A stretch of 64,000 nucleotides of DNA from Cycas panzhihuaensis (taxonomy: Eukaryota; Cycadophyta), in assembly GCA_023213395.1 (NCBI GenBank), contig CM041465.1, forward strand, positions 248,999,741 through 249,063,740, read 5' to 3'. Below, in pieces: positions 34,831-46,315 of this stretch. Position 1 is the stretch's first letter. Each line of letters starts with the position of its first letter. Under the pieces are notes generated by a model. That model saw only the letters and a list, made by a program, of their open reading frames with translations, was not told where the DNA came from and did not search any database. The position numbers and the translations under genes are program-made.

Positions 34831-34962
34831 TTCACACCTCCTAGACGGTGTTATAATCTTGCCTTCTTTTGGTTGTGTAGCAGATGTTGCAATAGAGTAA
34901 TTGTGAGACTGATAATTTCCATATTCAATCTCCCCCACTGATTGACTGGACTTCCAAAGCAA
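34831..34962 (-). other. Unidentified coding-like segment in TE7, possibly a further capture
   Basis: An open minus-strand frame reads SVGEIEYGNYQSHNYSIATS, then RRCEDEERMKRLQSGV, and runs into HLFGQPATANPF (about 34768-34803), which joins the FG region after a one-base shift. It may be an upstream part of the nucleoporin or a piece of another gene. I cannot identify it. Confidence 0.35.
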
Positions 34963-35209
34963 TTATAAAATATTAACAAACATACTCTCTAAACAAGGAT
35001 CAACTACTACTTGACATCAAATTGTTTGACATACCAAACAAAACTATACTACTTGAAGGACATTTGAAAGGTTCCCAGTATTTTAACAGAAAGACTAATG
35101 ATTGACCCACATTTCCAGAAAATATTCTTATTTGCTAACTAAGGGTAATAACATTATCTTGGGTAAGTGTGGGTCCCGTCATTGAGATCCTTCCATTGTT
35201 ATCATTGGC
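34963..35209 (-). other. TE7 spacer between captured segments
   Basis: No domain is recognisable. The minus strand has several stops in every frame. It may hold the decayed end of the Deg7-like segment. Confidence 0.4.
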
Positions 35210-36240
35210 ATAAACAGAGGATATATTTTCCACATACAGACCAAAGAAGGCAACCAAGGATTCAAATTGAAGAATGATAGACCACCAGTCCCGTTCCATA
35301 ACACGATTGTTTACCGATCAAACCATCGATCTGCAATGGTGTCATGCAATGAACCAAGTCAAGGCTTGGCTACAAGTATTTGTCATTTTTTGGTAGCTCG
35401 GTGTCCATAGCTAGATATTCCTCGTCGTTACCAAAATCCTCTGTCTGGAGAGACGTAAAATTCTCATTTACAGGACCTTGTGCCAAGTTTCGCTCACCGT
35501 CCTGCTTGTATTGGGATTCTATGATAACTCGTCTCCTCTTTGGGAGGGGCGATGGCAAATTCCACTGTGTTAAATCTATAGGCAATATTATCACAGCCGA
35601 CCTCTTGGCCCATGAACCGAGTGCATCACATAGGCTATACAGTTGGAGATCTTCAAACCACTTGTGTGAATGAATTGTAACTACACTGACTAACTTTAAA
35701 TTACAACTCTAGGGATTAAATAATTTGATAGCAACCGCAACCCTAGGAGACATCTTCGACAAAACGTATGCAAAATGCTCCGGTCGATGGATCTCCACAC
35801 CTACAAGTTTTGCGATTATCTGACCCCTAGAATTTCCAGCCTACATTCCAAATTATAATTCCTGGCCACCAGATACGACATGGAATGGACGACGCCCTCT
35901 TCATCCATCACGAAATAATTAGGCATTATCATATGCAAGTCCTAGATCTTGAGCACATCGCTCATGATAATGCCACCCCTGTTAATCGTTACATGGATCT
36001 TCCTTCCAACATTATCATCGAGGAATATTTCCAAGGGAGAGAATCGTGTTACCCTAAATCCATCTACCGCTACAAGCACATCTCCTAGGTGCAAAATCCT
36101 AGCGACAGGACCTCTGGGCTGCACTGAATCTATGACCAGTATTCGGCATCCATTTTTAGCATTCCCTAAGACTTCTACGTCCATTTTCTCGCTTAGAGAA
36201 TTAAGCTGAGTATGTGGCTTAACTTCCAGCGCCGTCACGG
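35210..36240 (-). pseudogene. Captured Deg7-like (protease Do-like 7) PDZ and C-terminal segment
   Basis: Deg7 is a plant HtrA-family serine protease with several PDZ domains. The open stretch 36238-35942 is a PDZ domain: ILVIDSVQPRGPVARILHLG, DVLVAVDGFRVTRFSPLEIF, LDDNVGRKIHVTINRGG. Past a TAG it goes on DLHMIMPNYF and GVVHSMSYLVARNY, then in another frame IIAKLVGVEIHRPEHFAYVL (about 35760-35822), then VSVVTIHSHKWFEDLQLYSL (about 35630-35690), LPKRRRVIIESQ (about 35520-35555), and CYGTGLVVYHSS (about 35280-35315). These pieces follow the order of the Deg7 C-terminal half as I know it. No intron is visible. The protease domain itself is not present, and frame changes make the copy dead. Confidence 0.75.
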
Positions 36241-36407
36241 TGGGGGCAGGTTGAGATCAACGAAGGTTTGAGTCTCCGTGGAAATAAGTAAGGATGTAAA
36301 GAAGTTGGGAAGAAGTCTAAACAACAGTTAAAAGAGGAGTGAATGAAGAGAGAGAGAAAAATATTAATGCTAAGATCCCTAAAGATCAACTAGGCTCTAA
36401 TACTAAT

Positions 36408-36686
36408 TGATATGCATTTAGATTCAAGCATCTTCAGGTCTTAGCATGCACAAGAATACTAGAATAGGAGGAGGAAAGAAGAACTTCTCTCTTCATTGAC
36501 TTCTTGAATAAATGACTTACATATTTATACAAGCTTGAGTTGGTTATATGTAGGAGACGTGTGCTCCATGCAGGACATGTGTCACCTGTGTACCTAATTA
36601 CTAATTAGGTTCCTTAAGTATCTTTTAAGATGATACTTAAAGAGTATTATGAATATAACACTAAGACTATACATAAATACTCGTCA
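36408..36686 (-). repeat. TE7 5' LTR
   Basis: Starts tgatatgcatttagattc and ends aatactcgtca. It is the same length as its partner, with about 17 substitutions and no indel that I can see. It contains the element promoter. Confidence 0.9.
36534..36539 (-). promoter_or_regulatory. TATA box in TE7 5' LTR
   Basis: The minus strand reads cttgtataaatatgtaag. The same element is kept in the other LTR, which suggests it served the promoter. Placement in the middle of the LTR fits the U3/R border. Confidence 0.55.
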
Positions 36687-36691
36687 ATACA

Positions 36692-37504
36692 CCCCTTAGT
36701 GAGTACGCAAATCTCTCCTTGATTTTCGTTTCATCTATAATCTTTTCAAGGTTTATCAAAGTTTGGAACAAGTATATGTGTTATGTTGCATTCATAGAAT
36801 CATCAAAAATGAGTTTCCCAAACTCCTTTCGATGTGCCATTGTGGGATTATTCTCTCTCCTCCTTTTGTGGTGGGATTATCTCCTTCCCTTCTAAAAACT
36901 TTCTGTAAGATCCTCTTAGTGGCGTCTCTTCTCCACTATTCCCTTTCTTGAATAAGGGACTCTAAATAGCTAATTTCAATTGTATAATGCCAGGTACTCA
37001 AGATATTTCTGCTGGCACTGGAGTTGCTATTAAATATGACTGATCCTCACTTCCCTCTGGTGGATCTTCATATAATTCTCTAATCAAATGAATTTCACAA
37101 TGTGTCTGAGCACCTTCCTCCACCTTCTCTTCATTATCACTTAGGCCCTTCATAGTAGAGTCCAAATTTAACTCCTTTTCAGGGGTGCTTATTACTTTTG
37201 TTTCATCTTTTTCTCTTTTCTTTTCAATATCCTCTTCTCTATTGAGATTGCAACACTTTTCTCAAGCAGGTGTGATTGTTGTTGCTCTCCCTGGCCTTCG
37301 CTTTTTGCATTTCATGGCATCTGGGTGCCACTTGTCTCAAATCCTTCCACTGATTGATCTTCCTTCTTCCCTATACTTAATCTCTTTGCTCTCCTTAACT
37401 TTTTTCTCTTTGGACCATCTTAAGGCTCTTTCCCTGCTTGTCTCCACTATCCCCTTAGGCTTTATCTGTGACTCCTCTACCTTTGAAGGCCATTTAGGTG
37501 GCAT
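36692..37504 (-). pseudogene. TE6 gag, N-terminal part
   Basis: The ATG at 37504 opens MPPKWPSKVEESQIKPKG, like TE3 gag. The interrupted capsid motif is KIKERFAYSLRGV (36692-36735), and it continues PLA-stop-YKQLDP across TE7 at 32291. That reconstructs the GVPLAWYK block seen in TE3 and proves where TE7 landed. Confidence 0.8.
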
Positions 37505-37638
37505 TGGAAGGTCCCCCGAGCTGTTGAGGCTTAGTTAGAGCCTTCCATCATTGCAATAGCTAGGGTGACTTGCCCTTTACACATAGAAGATTTTGGCTTC
37601 TTCTTCCCTACACTAGTGGACATAGGCAACGAAACCAA

Positions 37639-38406
37639 TGTTGACTCAATATCTATTCCTACTAAGATATCCACTTGTCAAAGTTTCCATTATAGTCTAA
37701 GGTGTGTGCTCATGGTCAACATACATATTTAGTTATCAAATTATGCCTCATAAGTCCACAATACAATTGTAAAACACAATAAGTATCATGCATTCCTTAT
37801 TAAGCACAAATGGATTCCATGTAACTCTGTAATATTATTAAATAATAGTCAATGATTTACATCATATTTTGTCCGTACAATGTTGGACTAGCTATCCATA
37901 CCAAACCAAACCCCTAAAGATCGCTTAACTCGTCACTCACCCCTGAGAGTATGACATAAGATCAAATAACTTGGCTTTCACATCCATCCCAATGATTGGA
38001 TGTGTTTAAATACCTTGTGTGTCCCTGCTAAGGAACAATTGTGACCAAAAGTCACAATCGTCCCTTTTTCTTAACGCACACCCTTTTGTTAACTAATCCA
38101 TCCCTTGGCTAGTTAATTCGTACATGCATTTGTACGGTCGTAGTCCACACGTCCTCTTCCTGCTTGATCTGTTCCACAAACATTCTTGATATCTTCCCAG
38201 ACTGTGCAGCATGCATTCTCTGCATGTATAGTGCATTCCTGTGACAGAACGGTTCTCTGTTCTACCTGTTTGTTGAGTGCTTTTCCATGTGTTCATTTTC
38301 CATAGCGTTCGTTAAACGGTTGCCCTACATCTATCAACAGTATTAAACTAGAATTAGCCATACGTTCCTCCCTTTGGACGCACAAGTGCCAAATTTATCT
38401 GCAACA
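37639..38406 (-). repeat. TE6 5' LTR
   Basis: Full copy of 768 bp, starting tgttgactcaatatc and ending tgcaaca. The primer-binding site complement is immediately to the left (37618-37638; minus strand ttggtttcgttgcctatgtc), the same type as in TE3. Confidence 0.85.
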
Positions 38407-38974
38407 ATCTTACAAAGAAGATCCAACAACTGAAGAGAGTGATGAGGGGTGGAGGACTAGGAAAGGAGTTAGTCCAACCCTAATATTTATAGATAGATCC
38501 AACAATTGGCCAAGTCAAATCTAGAACAAGGCTAGGCAGCGTTGATCTACACAATCGTACCATGCTTTCCTTGCGATTCACTGCTCCTATAACACTCTTT
38601 TTGAATCCCCTTTTCTCCAAGAGACAAGGTGTTAACCTTTTTTAGGCCTATCCCACAAAATTTTTAAAACAAATTTTAATGATTTAACGAGACTTAGATA
38701 AATTTTCTTAAATCTATGATGTTGCTGCTTTACAATGCTTGATGAAATCTAAATAAAAAGGCTTCAAATGAAGTGATTTCAGTACATAGAAATAACACAT
38801 AAAGTGTTTTAAAAGCCCTTAAGAAATAACAAAGAAAAGTGCTAAGTGTCCAATGAAGATTTGCTTGCCTCAATGTACTGCCTCCAGTTGTTTCATTTTA
38901 AATGCAAATAAATGACCACTAAATGAAGATTTAATCAAGTACACCAAGTAAAGAAGTCACCACCAAAGTGTTAG
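38407..38974 (-). other. TE4 leader, outer part
   Basis: Resumes TE4 to the right of TE6. The stretch cttacaaagaagatccaacaa and gatgaggggtggaggac near 38410-38460 matches TE5 leader at 21210-21260, so it lies just upstream of the lost gag start. No gene is seen. It ends in the TE8 target duplication gttag (38970-38974). Confidence 0.7.
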
Positions 38975-39444
38975 TGAAAGAGGATGGATGTCTACCTGGT
39001 TTGCAACCCAGGTTCAAGACTCAGCACATCCTCACAAACATTCAATAGAAATTAAAACAAAGGTAAGCACAAAATCATAAGAATTAATCTTTAATGCTCC
39101 AAATCAAAAATACTTGTATTCCATTCATTCATTCATGAGAAATCACAATATAATATAATATGAAGAATGCCTCGTACATAAAACAAATAGAGGCAGTTAC
39201 AAAAATGTAGGGAAGGTGAATTGAAGGGTCATGTAAGGTGTCAAATGTACCTTGCATTATTACACTAATTTACAACACCTTCATATGAGGACAGAATACA
39301 ACCCCACACAACTAGGTTCGCAACATTAAGTTGTGACTTAAACCATTTACTTGAAATGAAGCCCTCATTATAAATATGTACAACATTAATATTAACGAAA
39401 CAAAGATCTATGAATTAGCGAAAAAAACATTAATTCTTCTATCA
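38975..39444 (-). repeat. TE8 3' LTR
   Basis: Starts tgaaagaggatggatgtc and ends attcttctatca. The polypurine tract complement is on its right. Confidence 0.9.
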
Positions 39445-40735
39445 CCCTCCCTTAATGATGATTTCATTAATTTTGACACCAAGGCCAAATTGAAACCTTT
39501 GAATTTGTCGTGAGAGAGTGCTTTTGTGAAGATATCTGCAATCTATTCTTCGATAAGCTTGTAAATCAAATCAATCTCACCATGTTGAATTTGTCGTGAG
39601 AGAGTGCTTTTGTGAAGATATCTGCAATCTATTCTTCGATAAGCTTGTAAATCAAATCAATCTCACCATAGTGTACATGCTCCCTCATGAAGTGACGGTG
39701 TACCTTGATGTGTTTTGTTCTACAGGATTCTTGGTCAGTTTCAAAACACTTTGATTATCACAAAACATAGATGTAGCTTGTGTTCGACTGACTCCAAGAT
39801 CTTCAAGAATCCTCCTAAGCCATATAGTCTTAGCAAATGCACTAGCAACAACTTTATACTCAGTGTCAGATGAAGAAAGTGTGTTAGACCTGTCTCCATA
39901 AGCGTTGGCGATGGTTTACATTCATCCATCCCATATTTTTGAAGAATTTCCTTTACGTATTTTGACTGTGAAAGGAAAATATGGCTTGGCTCTTGCCAGA
40001 CTTCCATGCCAAGAAAGTAATGGAGCAACCCAAGACTAGTCATCTGGAAGTTGCTCTTCAATTCTCCCTAGAGATATGAAACCCACTCTGTCATTGCCAG
40101 TTATCAATAAATTATCGACATAAAGAACGGCTAGGAGGATCAGCCCATTTTGGATTCTGATGTACAAATTTGAATCTAATTATAAGTGGATGAGTCCACG
40201 CTTTTGAAAATAATAATCAATATTTGCATACCAAGTGCAAGGTGATTGTTTAAGGCTATACAATGCCTTTTTAAGTTTACAAACCATGTGTTCTTTTCCA
40301 CGAACCACAAAGCTAGGAGTTTGATTTATGTAGATTTCCTCCTACAAGTCGCCATTTCAGAAGGCGTTTTTTAAATCCATTTAGTATATAAACCATTTAC
40401 ATTGAGCTACAAGTGCTAGAACAAGCCTAACCTTGGTCATGTTGGCAATTGGTGCAAATGTGTCATCATAATCAATTCCTCTGTTCTGTCTAAAACCTTT
40501 GGCGAACTAATGAGCTTTATGTTGTTGAATGGAGCCATCTATATGAAATTTTGTTTTGTAAATCCATTTACAATCAATCGATTTGTTCCCTTCAGGCACC
40601 TCAACAAGCTCCCAAGTATCATTTTGTAGGATTGAATCCATTTCATCAACCATTGTTGCTTCCCATTTTCGATCTACAACAGCTTCCTCAAAAGTACAAG
40701 GTTCAAGAGCTAACAATACTTCTACCATTAAGGTG
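39445..40735 (-). pseudogene. TE8 reverse transcriptase and RNase H, with internal deletion
   Basis: RT entry block TFEEAVVDRKWEATMVDEMD and NDTWELVEVPEGNKSIDCKW (40728-40507) is followed by [40 protein letters not shown] and the catalytic box VLYVDNLLITGND (about 40090-40130). The box is YVDN in place of YVDD, a loss of one catalytic Asp. MTSLGLLHYFLGMEVWQEPS (about 40000-40050) follows. The link to RNase H is deleted: the sequence jumps to TLSSSDTEYKVVASAFAKTI (about 39830-39890), CDNQSVLKLTKN and the duplicated C-terminus. Confidence 0.85.
39501..39672 (-). repeat. Exact 86-bp tandem duplication in TE8 RNase H
   Basis: The unit beginning gaatttgtcgtgagagagtg starts at 39501 and again at 39587, and at least 82 bases are identical. 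It covers the RNase H C-terminal motif DIFTKALSHDKF. Since 86 is not a multiple of 3, it shifts the frame. Confidence 0.95.
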
Positions 40736-41910
40736 AAGTTAATGGATGACCTATATTTTGATTGTCTCTTCGTTTATTATGGTGGTGAAGGAGCAGAAGA
40801 GATCGTCTGCATGTACCATTTAGGCAAACATTTTGATGTAGCCTCATCTTGAATATCCTTTGAAGCACTAATGGGAGAAGATGTGGAAGTAGAGATAAGT
40901 GGAGCAGATGTGGAACCAGGAGTAAACGTAGATGTTGGAGGCATACGTACTGCATGAACATTTTGTGGACCAGGAGGAGCAATTAGAGCTTTATCTAACC
41001 AATCATCAAAGAATAACATCTAATTGATATCAACATCCTAGTTCTCTTTTGAAAATATGACATCTCGAGATGTATGCATTTAGTTGGTGGTAGGATCATC
41101 CAATTTATATGCTTTGCAACCAGGTTGATAACTAATGAAAATACATTTCCTACTCTTATCATCCAACATTTTCCTCTATTCTTTTGATATAAGCATATAC
41201 ATTGTACAACCAAAAATATGCAAGTGTGAGACCGTAGGTTTTCGACCTGATCAGGCCTCCTCGGGAGTAATATTCAACACAACATTGGTAGGACTTCTAT
41301 ATGTGAGGTATGCAACTATATGGACTTCATTCCAAAATTGAAGTCCTAAACTCTTGGTTGCAAGCATGGCTTTGCCTTTGTTGACGACGGTCCAAGTCAT
41401 TCACTCCACAAATCCATTCTGCTAAGGGGTATGTGGGGTAGAAAATTGTTGTTTGATGCCATTATCTTTACAAATTTGGATGAATGCATTGGATGTGTAT
41501 TCACCTCCATTATCACAACGAAGGATTTCCAATGGCCTTCCAGATTTAATTTAAATGCCATGCTTAAGTTCCATGATTTTGTCAACAACTTCCAAATTCT
41601 ACTTCATAAAATATACCCAGACTTTCCTGGAATAATCATCAATGAAAGTGATAAAGAAACGACAGCCTCAAAAGGATGCCTAAGACATAGGCCCAGAAAT
41701 GTTTGAATGTACCAGGCCTAAAGGTTCCTTGGCATGTCAGGCTCTCCCATTTGACCTGAAAGGAGCTCGATGGTGTTTGCGCATTAAACAAGCCTCACAA
41801 ATGGACTTACTCTCCTTGATGTTTAGTACGCAATGCACCATATTCAATTTATAAAGCAGATGAAGACTGGCCATATTCAAGTGACCTAGGCATTGATGCC
41901 ATAATTGGTC
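40736..41910 (-). pseudogene. TE8 integrase
   Basis: Read from 41910: the end of GAG-pre-integrase, a decayed core with a GGEYTSN-type second-Asp block near 41500, the PTNVVLNITPEEA-type region (about 41265-41290), and the C-terminal acidic Ser/Thr/Pro-rich tail (STFTPGSTSAPLISTSTSSP, about 40870-40930). Many stops and shifts. Confidence 0.72.
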
Positions 41911-42430
41911 TTTTAAAACATTTTAAGGAACATATGTCTGAGAAGCAAATTCATCATCTGAATTTGATGTCGAAGCAAAAGGATCAGGAATTGAAGTCGA
42001 ATTGCTATAAGAACCGACTTTAGGTGTTTGGATCAATGGTCTAGTCACCGCATCAAGTTTGTAAAGTCCTTGATCTTCGCATCCTGAGGCAGTTAAGTCG
42101 CCATTGAGATCAGTAATCAGGCATTTTCCAAGATGGTTGAACAAAACATCAAAGTTTTGTCTATTTATGTGTGTTTTGTCTATTTATGTGGTTGATTGAA
42201 AGTAAGTTGTGTGTCATGCCAAATACATACAACATGTTGTTAAGATGATGAGGAGTGTTCGAATTCTTCAATGAGATAGGAACATTGCCAATCTGGACAA
42301 CCTCTAAAGTGCCATCATCTCCAAAGGTGACAAATTGATCCTTGATCAGTCTTGTATCAGTTAGGAGTTCTTCCAAACCGGTCAGGTGTTGAGAAGCAAC
42401 CGAATCGATCATCTAGGAGATATTAGAATG
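41911..42430 (-). pseudogene. TE8 protease
   Basis: MIDSVASQHLTGLEELLTDT (42412-42350) is the protease start; the active-site triplet reads DSVAS where DSGAS is expected. TFGDDGTLEVVQIGNVPISL and NNMLYVFGMTHNLLSINHI follow, as in other copia proteases. A short tandem repeat (gtgtgttttgtctatttat near 42165-42190) interrupts it. Confidence 0.78.
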
Positions 42431-42668
42431 ATGTGATGACAAAGTAAAAAAGAAAAGGTTTTGAAAGTCGGCCATGTGGCCTCCTTGTCTCTAGTTGCGA
42501 TTTTTGTTCTATTGATTTCTCTAAGGAGCATTTTGCTTTTGTCTCCTTAGTCCCTGGCAGTTTGGCTAATTTTGTCTTTGAGGTCCCTCATAGTTTGCAC
42601 GTCCATGAGTCTAATTACCCCGCATAGCAGGGCAATTCTAAAACTATTGTTGTTGAAGGTTAGCTCTC

Positions 42669-43492
42669 TTTTACCTACAATTTGGTGTTATGTGTCCAGG
42701 TTTGCCACAATAGTGACAAACAACCTAACGATTATAAGATAATCGAGACTGACGTGGCTGATTAGTGCACTGATAAGCCTGTTGGTTCAAATTCAATGAA
42801 CCAAACGGATGTGTAAGTTGTGGATGTTGAGGTCTTCCTCTATGTCTAGCTACAAGTTTTGGTGTGGAAGTGGAAGCTCCTAGATTCCCAGAGTGGTTCA
42901 AATTGCATTCTCCATGGAGCAATAAAGCTTCAAATGTGTTCAAACCAATGGTAGTAAGCCGACCTAAATGTGATAGATTGGATATGAGGGCATTATAACC
43001 AGGTGATAAAGCATTAACAATGTAGGATACAAGATCATTGTCCTTAGATGGCTGGCCCATAACTGTCAACTGGTTCTTAATCAATTTAATTTGGGACAAG
43101 TGAGCTACTATGGATCCTGCAAACGGAATGGATAAAGGTTGAGCTTTGAGCATCATTGCCCTGCCATAGAGTGCACAAATGATGTTCCAAGTTTCGATAG
43201 AAGTAGAGGCAAGTTCCATATTCTAGTCAACATTATCCTCATAGGACAAGTGAAGGAAATAAAGGGCACCTTCATCAAACTCGGCAAAAGCAGCTACTTC
43301 ATAAAGATCAAGGGGAATAAGATTATCAAGATCATTAGGATCTTGGGTAAGAACTGGCTTAGAAACGTTTCCAAAAACATAAGGCTAAAGTTTATTTATG
43401 ATCAGAATATTCTTGACTTGTTTCTTCCAAGCCAAGAAGTTATCACTGTTAGATAGTTTAATGGTATCAGCTATAATCATCTGAAGTGCCAT
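42669..43492 (-). pseudogene. TE8 gag
   Basis: Starts at the ATG at 43492 (MALQMIIADTIKLSNSDNFL, then AWKKQVKNILIINKL). The capsid continues MELASTSIETWNIICALYGR and LIKNQLTVMGQPSKDNDLVS in 43219-42725. The knuckle VCHYCGKPGHITPNC is at about 42675-42718 with an in-frame TAA right after it. A stop separates the N-terminal block. Confidence 0.82.
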
Positions 43493-45458
43493 AGTGTTTG
43501 TTATATGTCCTATTCTACCTAAAAAGGGTGATCTAAACTAGGATCTAAGTCTCAGTGTCTCCACTCCTAAACAGCCCCTGGTAGTTCAGACAATCCTATC
43601 TGATGACATTCCTGCTCACAAGTGGCAGCTCGAGGACCCAACATACCCTAAGGTACGAGGACACTACAAAACACTTGGCCGCCCCCCCGACACCATTGGC
43701 CCACTTGTACAGGATTCACAAGCCTGAACGACAGATCCTCGTCTAAGCACACGCTTCCAACCAAGGTGCTCACCTTCTTCAAGTCTAGCCTAGTCTCCAA
43801 AATCCAAGGTTTTGGGTATAACACCTCAGCCTCCCAATGATTCCACCTAATAGTTAAAGGGCATCTCTAATATCTGCAAAATTAGAAAATGACCGATAAT
43901 GTGTGCGAAGTGGTAACTTTAAAGGTCCTAATTGTTCCCCTTGCAAAGCTAATAATCAGGTGGTTCCTTCAATTTTCATCCTTTTTAATGTTTTTGGTTG
44001 ATTTTAAAAAAAAAACGATAGTGATTAATGGATTTATCTTAATGTTTTTAAGCAAAAAAACCTTTTGAAATTTGAAAAAATTGCCTTGAAACATATTAAA
44101 AAATGCCTTGAAATCTTTAAAAATGATTAAAAGCCAATTAAAAAGGCAACTTTAGGTTATGAAATATATTAAACATGGAATATTTTTAGGATATGTTGAA
44201 TTATATAACCTAAAATATTTGAAACTATATAAAAATTAAACTCGAACGACTGAATTTTGAAAAAAAACAAAGTAGTCGTGTGGATACAGAAAGCAAATCC
44301 TCTCCGTAGAACTAATGGAATCTCGATCTGTCTTCTCCAATGCAAAGTAGACTCAACTAGAGTCGATTTAAATGGCCATAAGCCATACTTCTGTCCATCC
44401 AGTTGTATGCAAGAATGAAGTGAAGCTACTAGATGAATCTCAGTCCTTAGATCACAGAAAACTTGATGAATTGGAGTAAGTAAATATTGTTTCTATCTCT
44501 GAATTAGTCTTTGGAGCTCCCTAAATTAGTGTACCTAGTCTACAACAAGTATATAGTCCATAATTTATTAAAAACCAGCCATCTACCAAAGAATTTGAAC
44601 CATGCAGGGCTATAGTCAATCCAACAAAGAAACGATGCCCAGATGCTAAGATAAGTCACACAAGTCGAGAATGAAGCCTCGCAGGACCGACCAACTGAGA
44701 TCAAGGCCACATCAAGCACAAAGAAGGACCACACAAGCCAGAAACAAGCCACACCGAGCTCCAAAAATGCCATGCAAGGCAGTCTGCAAAAACCACGCAG
44801 AAGAGTAAATATGGGTCATGGTCAATGAATACAAGGCAACCAAATGACAATACAGAGCAATGCAGAGAGACGTCAAACTTCAAAGGGGTCTCGCAGAGCA
44901 GCCGCAAGCTAACAAAAGGCCACTAAGAGTAATAACGCTGATGTTGAGTTCCTTTAAAGATATGTCAAGCCACGTAGGGCCAAAAAAAATCCATGCAGGA
45001 GACAACGAAAAACAACGGGAGCCACCAGGTAACGAATGCAAGGCCACACAACTCAACAGGAGGCAACGCAGGGTGTAATAAAGGCCAACGGGAGTCACCT
45101 CTATGTATAATAGTTGTAATACGACTCAATGGAAATTTTACAACCAACACAAGTATGAATATACTTCAAACAGAGATTAAACAACTAGCAAAAAAAAAAA
45201 AGATTTAATATAGTTCAGAAAACAACCATCTGACGTTCAGTAGATAATATGCAATCTACAATGATATACAACGTTTAAATTTTTTTAAGAAACAACCAGC
45301 ACAATATATATTCAAACTATAAAGCAGCCTATAGATAACATAGCTAGGCTTTAGATCTTAAAAGCAGCCAACAAAGAGTATGATAAGCCAATAGATCACT
45401 GAGAGAGCAACCAACAAATGGTTTTCTATTCAACAACAGAATGAAGCCAGGAAGGAGT
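43493..45458 (-). other. TE8 leader, inner part
   Basis: Untranslated leader upstream of gag. The part 44600-45090 is rich in irregular repeats of words such as aggccac and caagccac. No gene is seen. It continues at 48760-48842 past TE9, ending at the primer-binding site. Confidence 0.6.
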
Positions 45459-45856
45459 TGTTGAAATATTCAAAGGAATCATTCAATGTTCAAAAACAAT
45501 AGAACTAATATCATGAACATAATATGATAGCATTAACTCAATATGAAAATGATCACATCATAACGACTCCACAACAACAATATCATAATGGACTCCATCT
45601 TGACTCAACATACACTACTCTACCTCAACGACTTATTTATACATCATAAGTGAGAGAGAGTAGTAAGACTTGCATTACATGTGGGACAAATGACCTCCAA
45701 TACAACCAATGATATATCACCTACTTGAAAACCAATAATTTAATGACCACTTACTTGCACAAGTGTGCATTGCATTAACATTATAATATTGACTCTTAGA
45801 TACGACATTCACCCAAATACTTTAAACACTTACACATTAAACATTATCTTCTAACA
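45459..45856 (-). repeat. TE9 3' LTR
   Basis: Starts tgttgaaatattcaaagg and ends cttctaaca. Carries tataaata on the minus strand near 45637, a likely TATA box. Confidence 0.88.
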
Positions 45857-46315
45857 CCTCCCTTTAATGTTTAATGTCAAGACAACAAAAATTGAATTCT
45901 AAAGACACCGTGACACTAAGTACTATGGACTAGCCAAAACTAACATATGACCTCACATGAGGCATTGTTTTGAATTTACAATGCTTTGATCTTGAAATGC
46001 TCTTGAAGACAATATCTTCACTTTGATTTTCATCTTGATTCTTGTAGCATTGTCCTCGAAGTAGTCTTCTAGAGTGATGATCCTTGAGCTTCACTTTCTT
46101 CATCTTCATGTGCAAGAATGAATCCTTCGTCATGTAAAATGTGTAGTAGATCATGGTCAAATCAACTTAGGCCTAATGTGAAGGTGGCAAGTGATCTTGT
46201 AGGTGCTAATCAAAAACATCTTGGAATTTGAGGTCTATATCAAGTATGTCTTCTGTAACCAGTTCAGTCATCACCCGCTTGTCTTCATTTTCTTCAACAT
46301 ATGAGTGATCAACAT

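Larger units (their letters stand above)
32297..36686 (-). mobile_element. TE7: non-autonomous LTR element carrying pieces of two host genes
   Basis: LTRs of 279 bp (32297-32575 and 36408-36686), about 94% alike by eye, bound a 3.8-kb interior. The polypurine tract (aaggaggaaa on the minus strand) abuts the left LTR. A degraded initiator-Met primer-binding site (36393-36407, agtattagagcc) abuts the right one. Flanks are gtaca (32292-32296) and ataca (36687-36691), a target duplication with one change. There is no gag, protease, RT or integrase. The interior carries, in element sense, a Deg7-like segment (35210-36240) and a NUP98-like segment (33900-34830). It must have used proteins from another element. 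Confidence 0.88.
24322..38406 (-). mobile_element. TE6: Ty3/gypsy element inside TE4, 14.1 kb including TE7
   Basis: Minus-strand order is LTR (38406-37639), primer-binding site, gag, protease, RT, RNase H, integrase, accessory ORF, LTR remnant (24710-24322). The left LTR keeps only its outer half. The sequence after the right LTR (38407) is TE4 leader, while the sequence before 24322 is TE4 gag tail. So a deletion removed part of the left LTR, the left target duplication and about 0.9 kb of TE4 gag. TE7 interrupts gag at 32297-36686. It belongs to the same lineage as TE3. Confidence 0.88.

Noticed and set aside
37185-37538. Plus-strand open frame with a hydrophobic start
   Set aside because: It is opposite the N-terminal gag of TE6, whose Lys/Glu-rich codons give a Phe/Leu/Ser-rich shadow.
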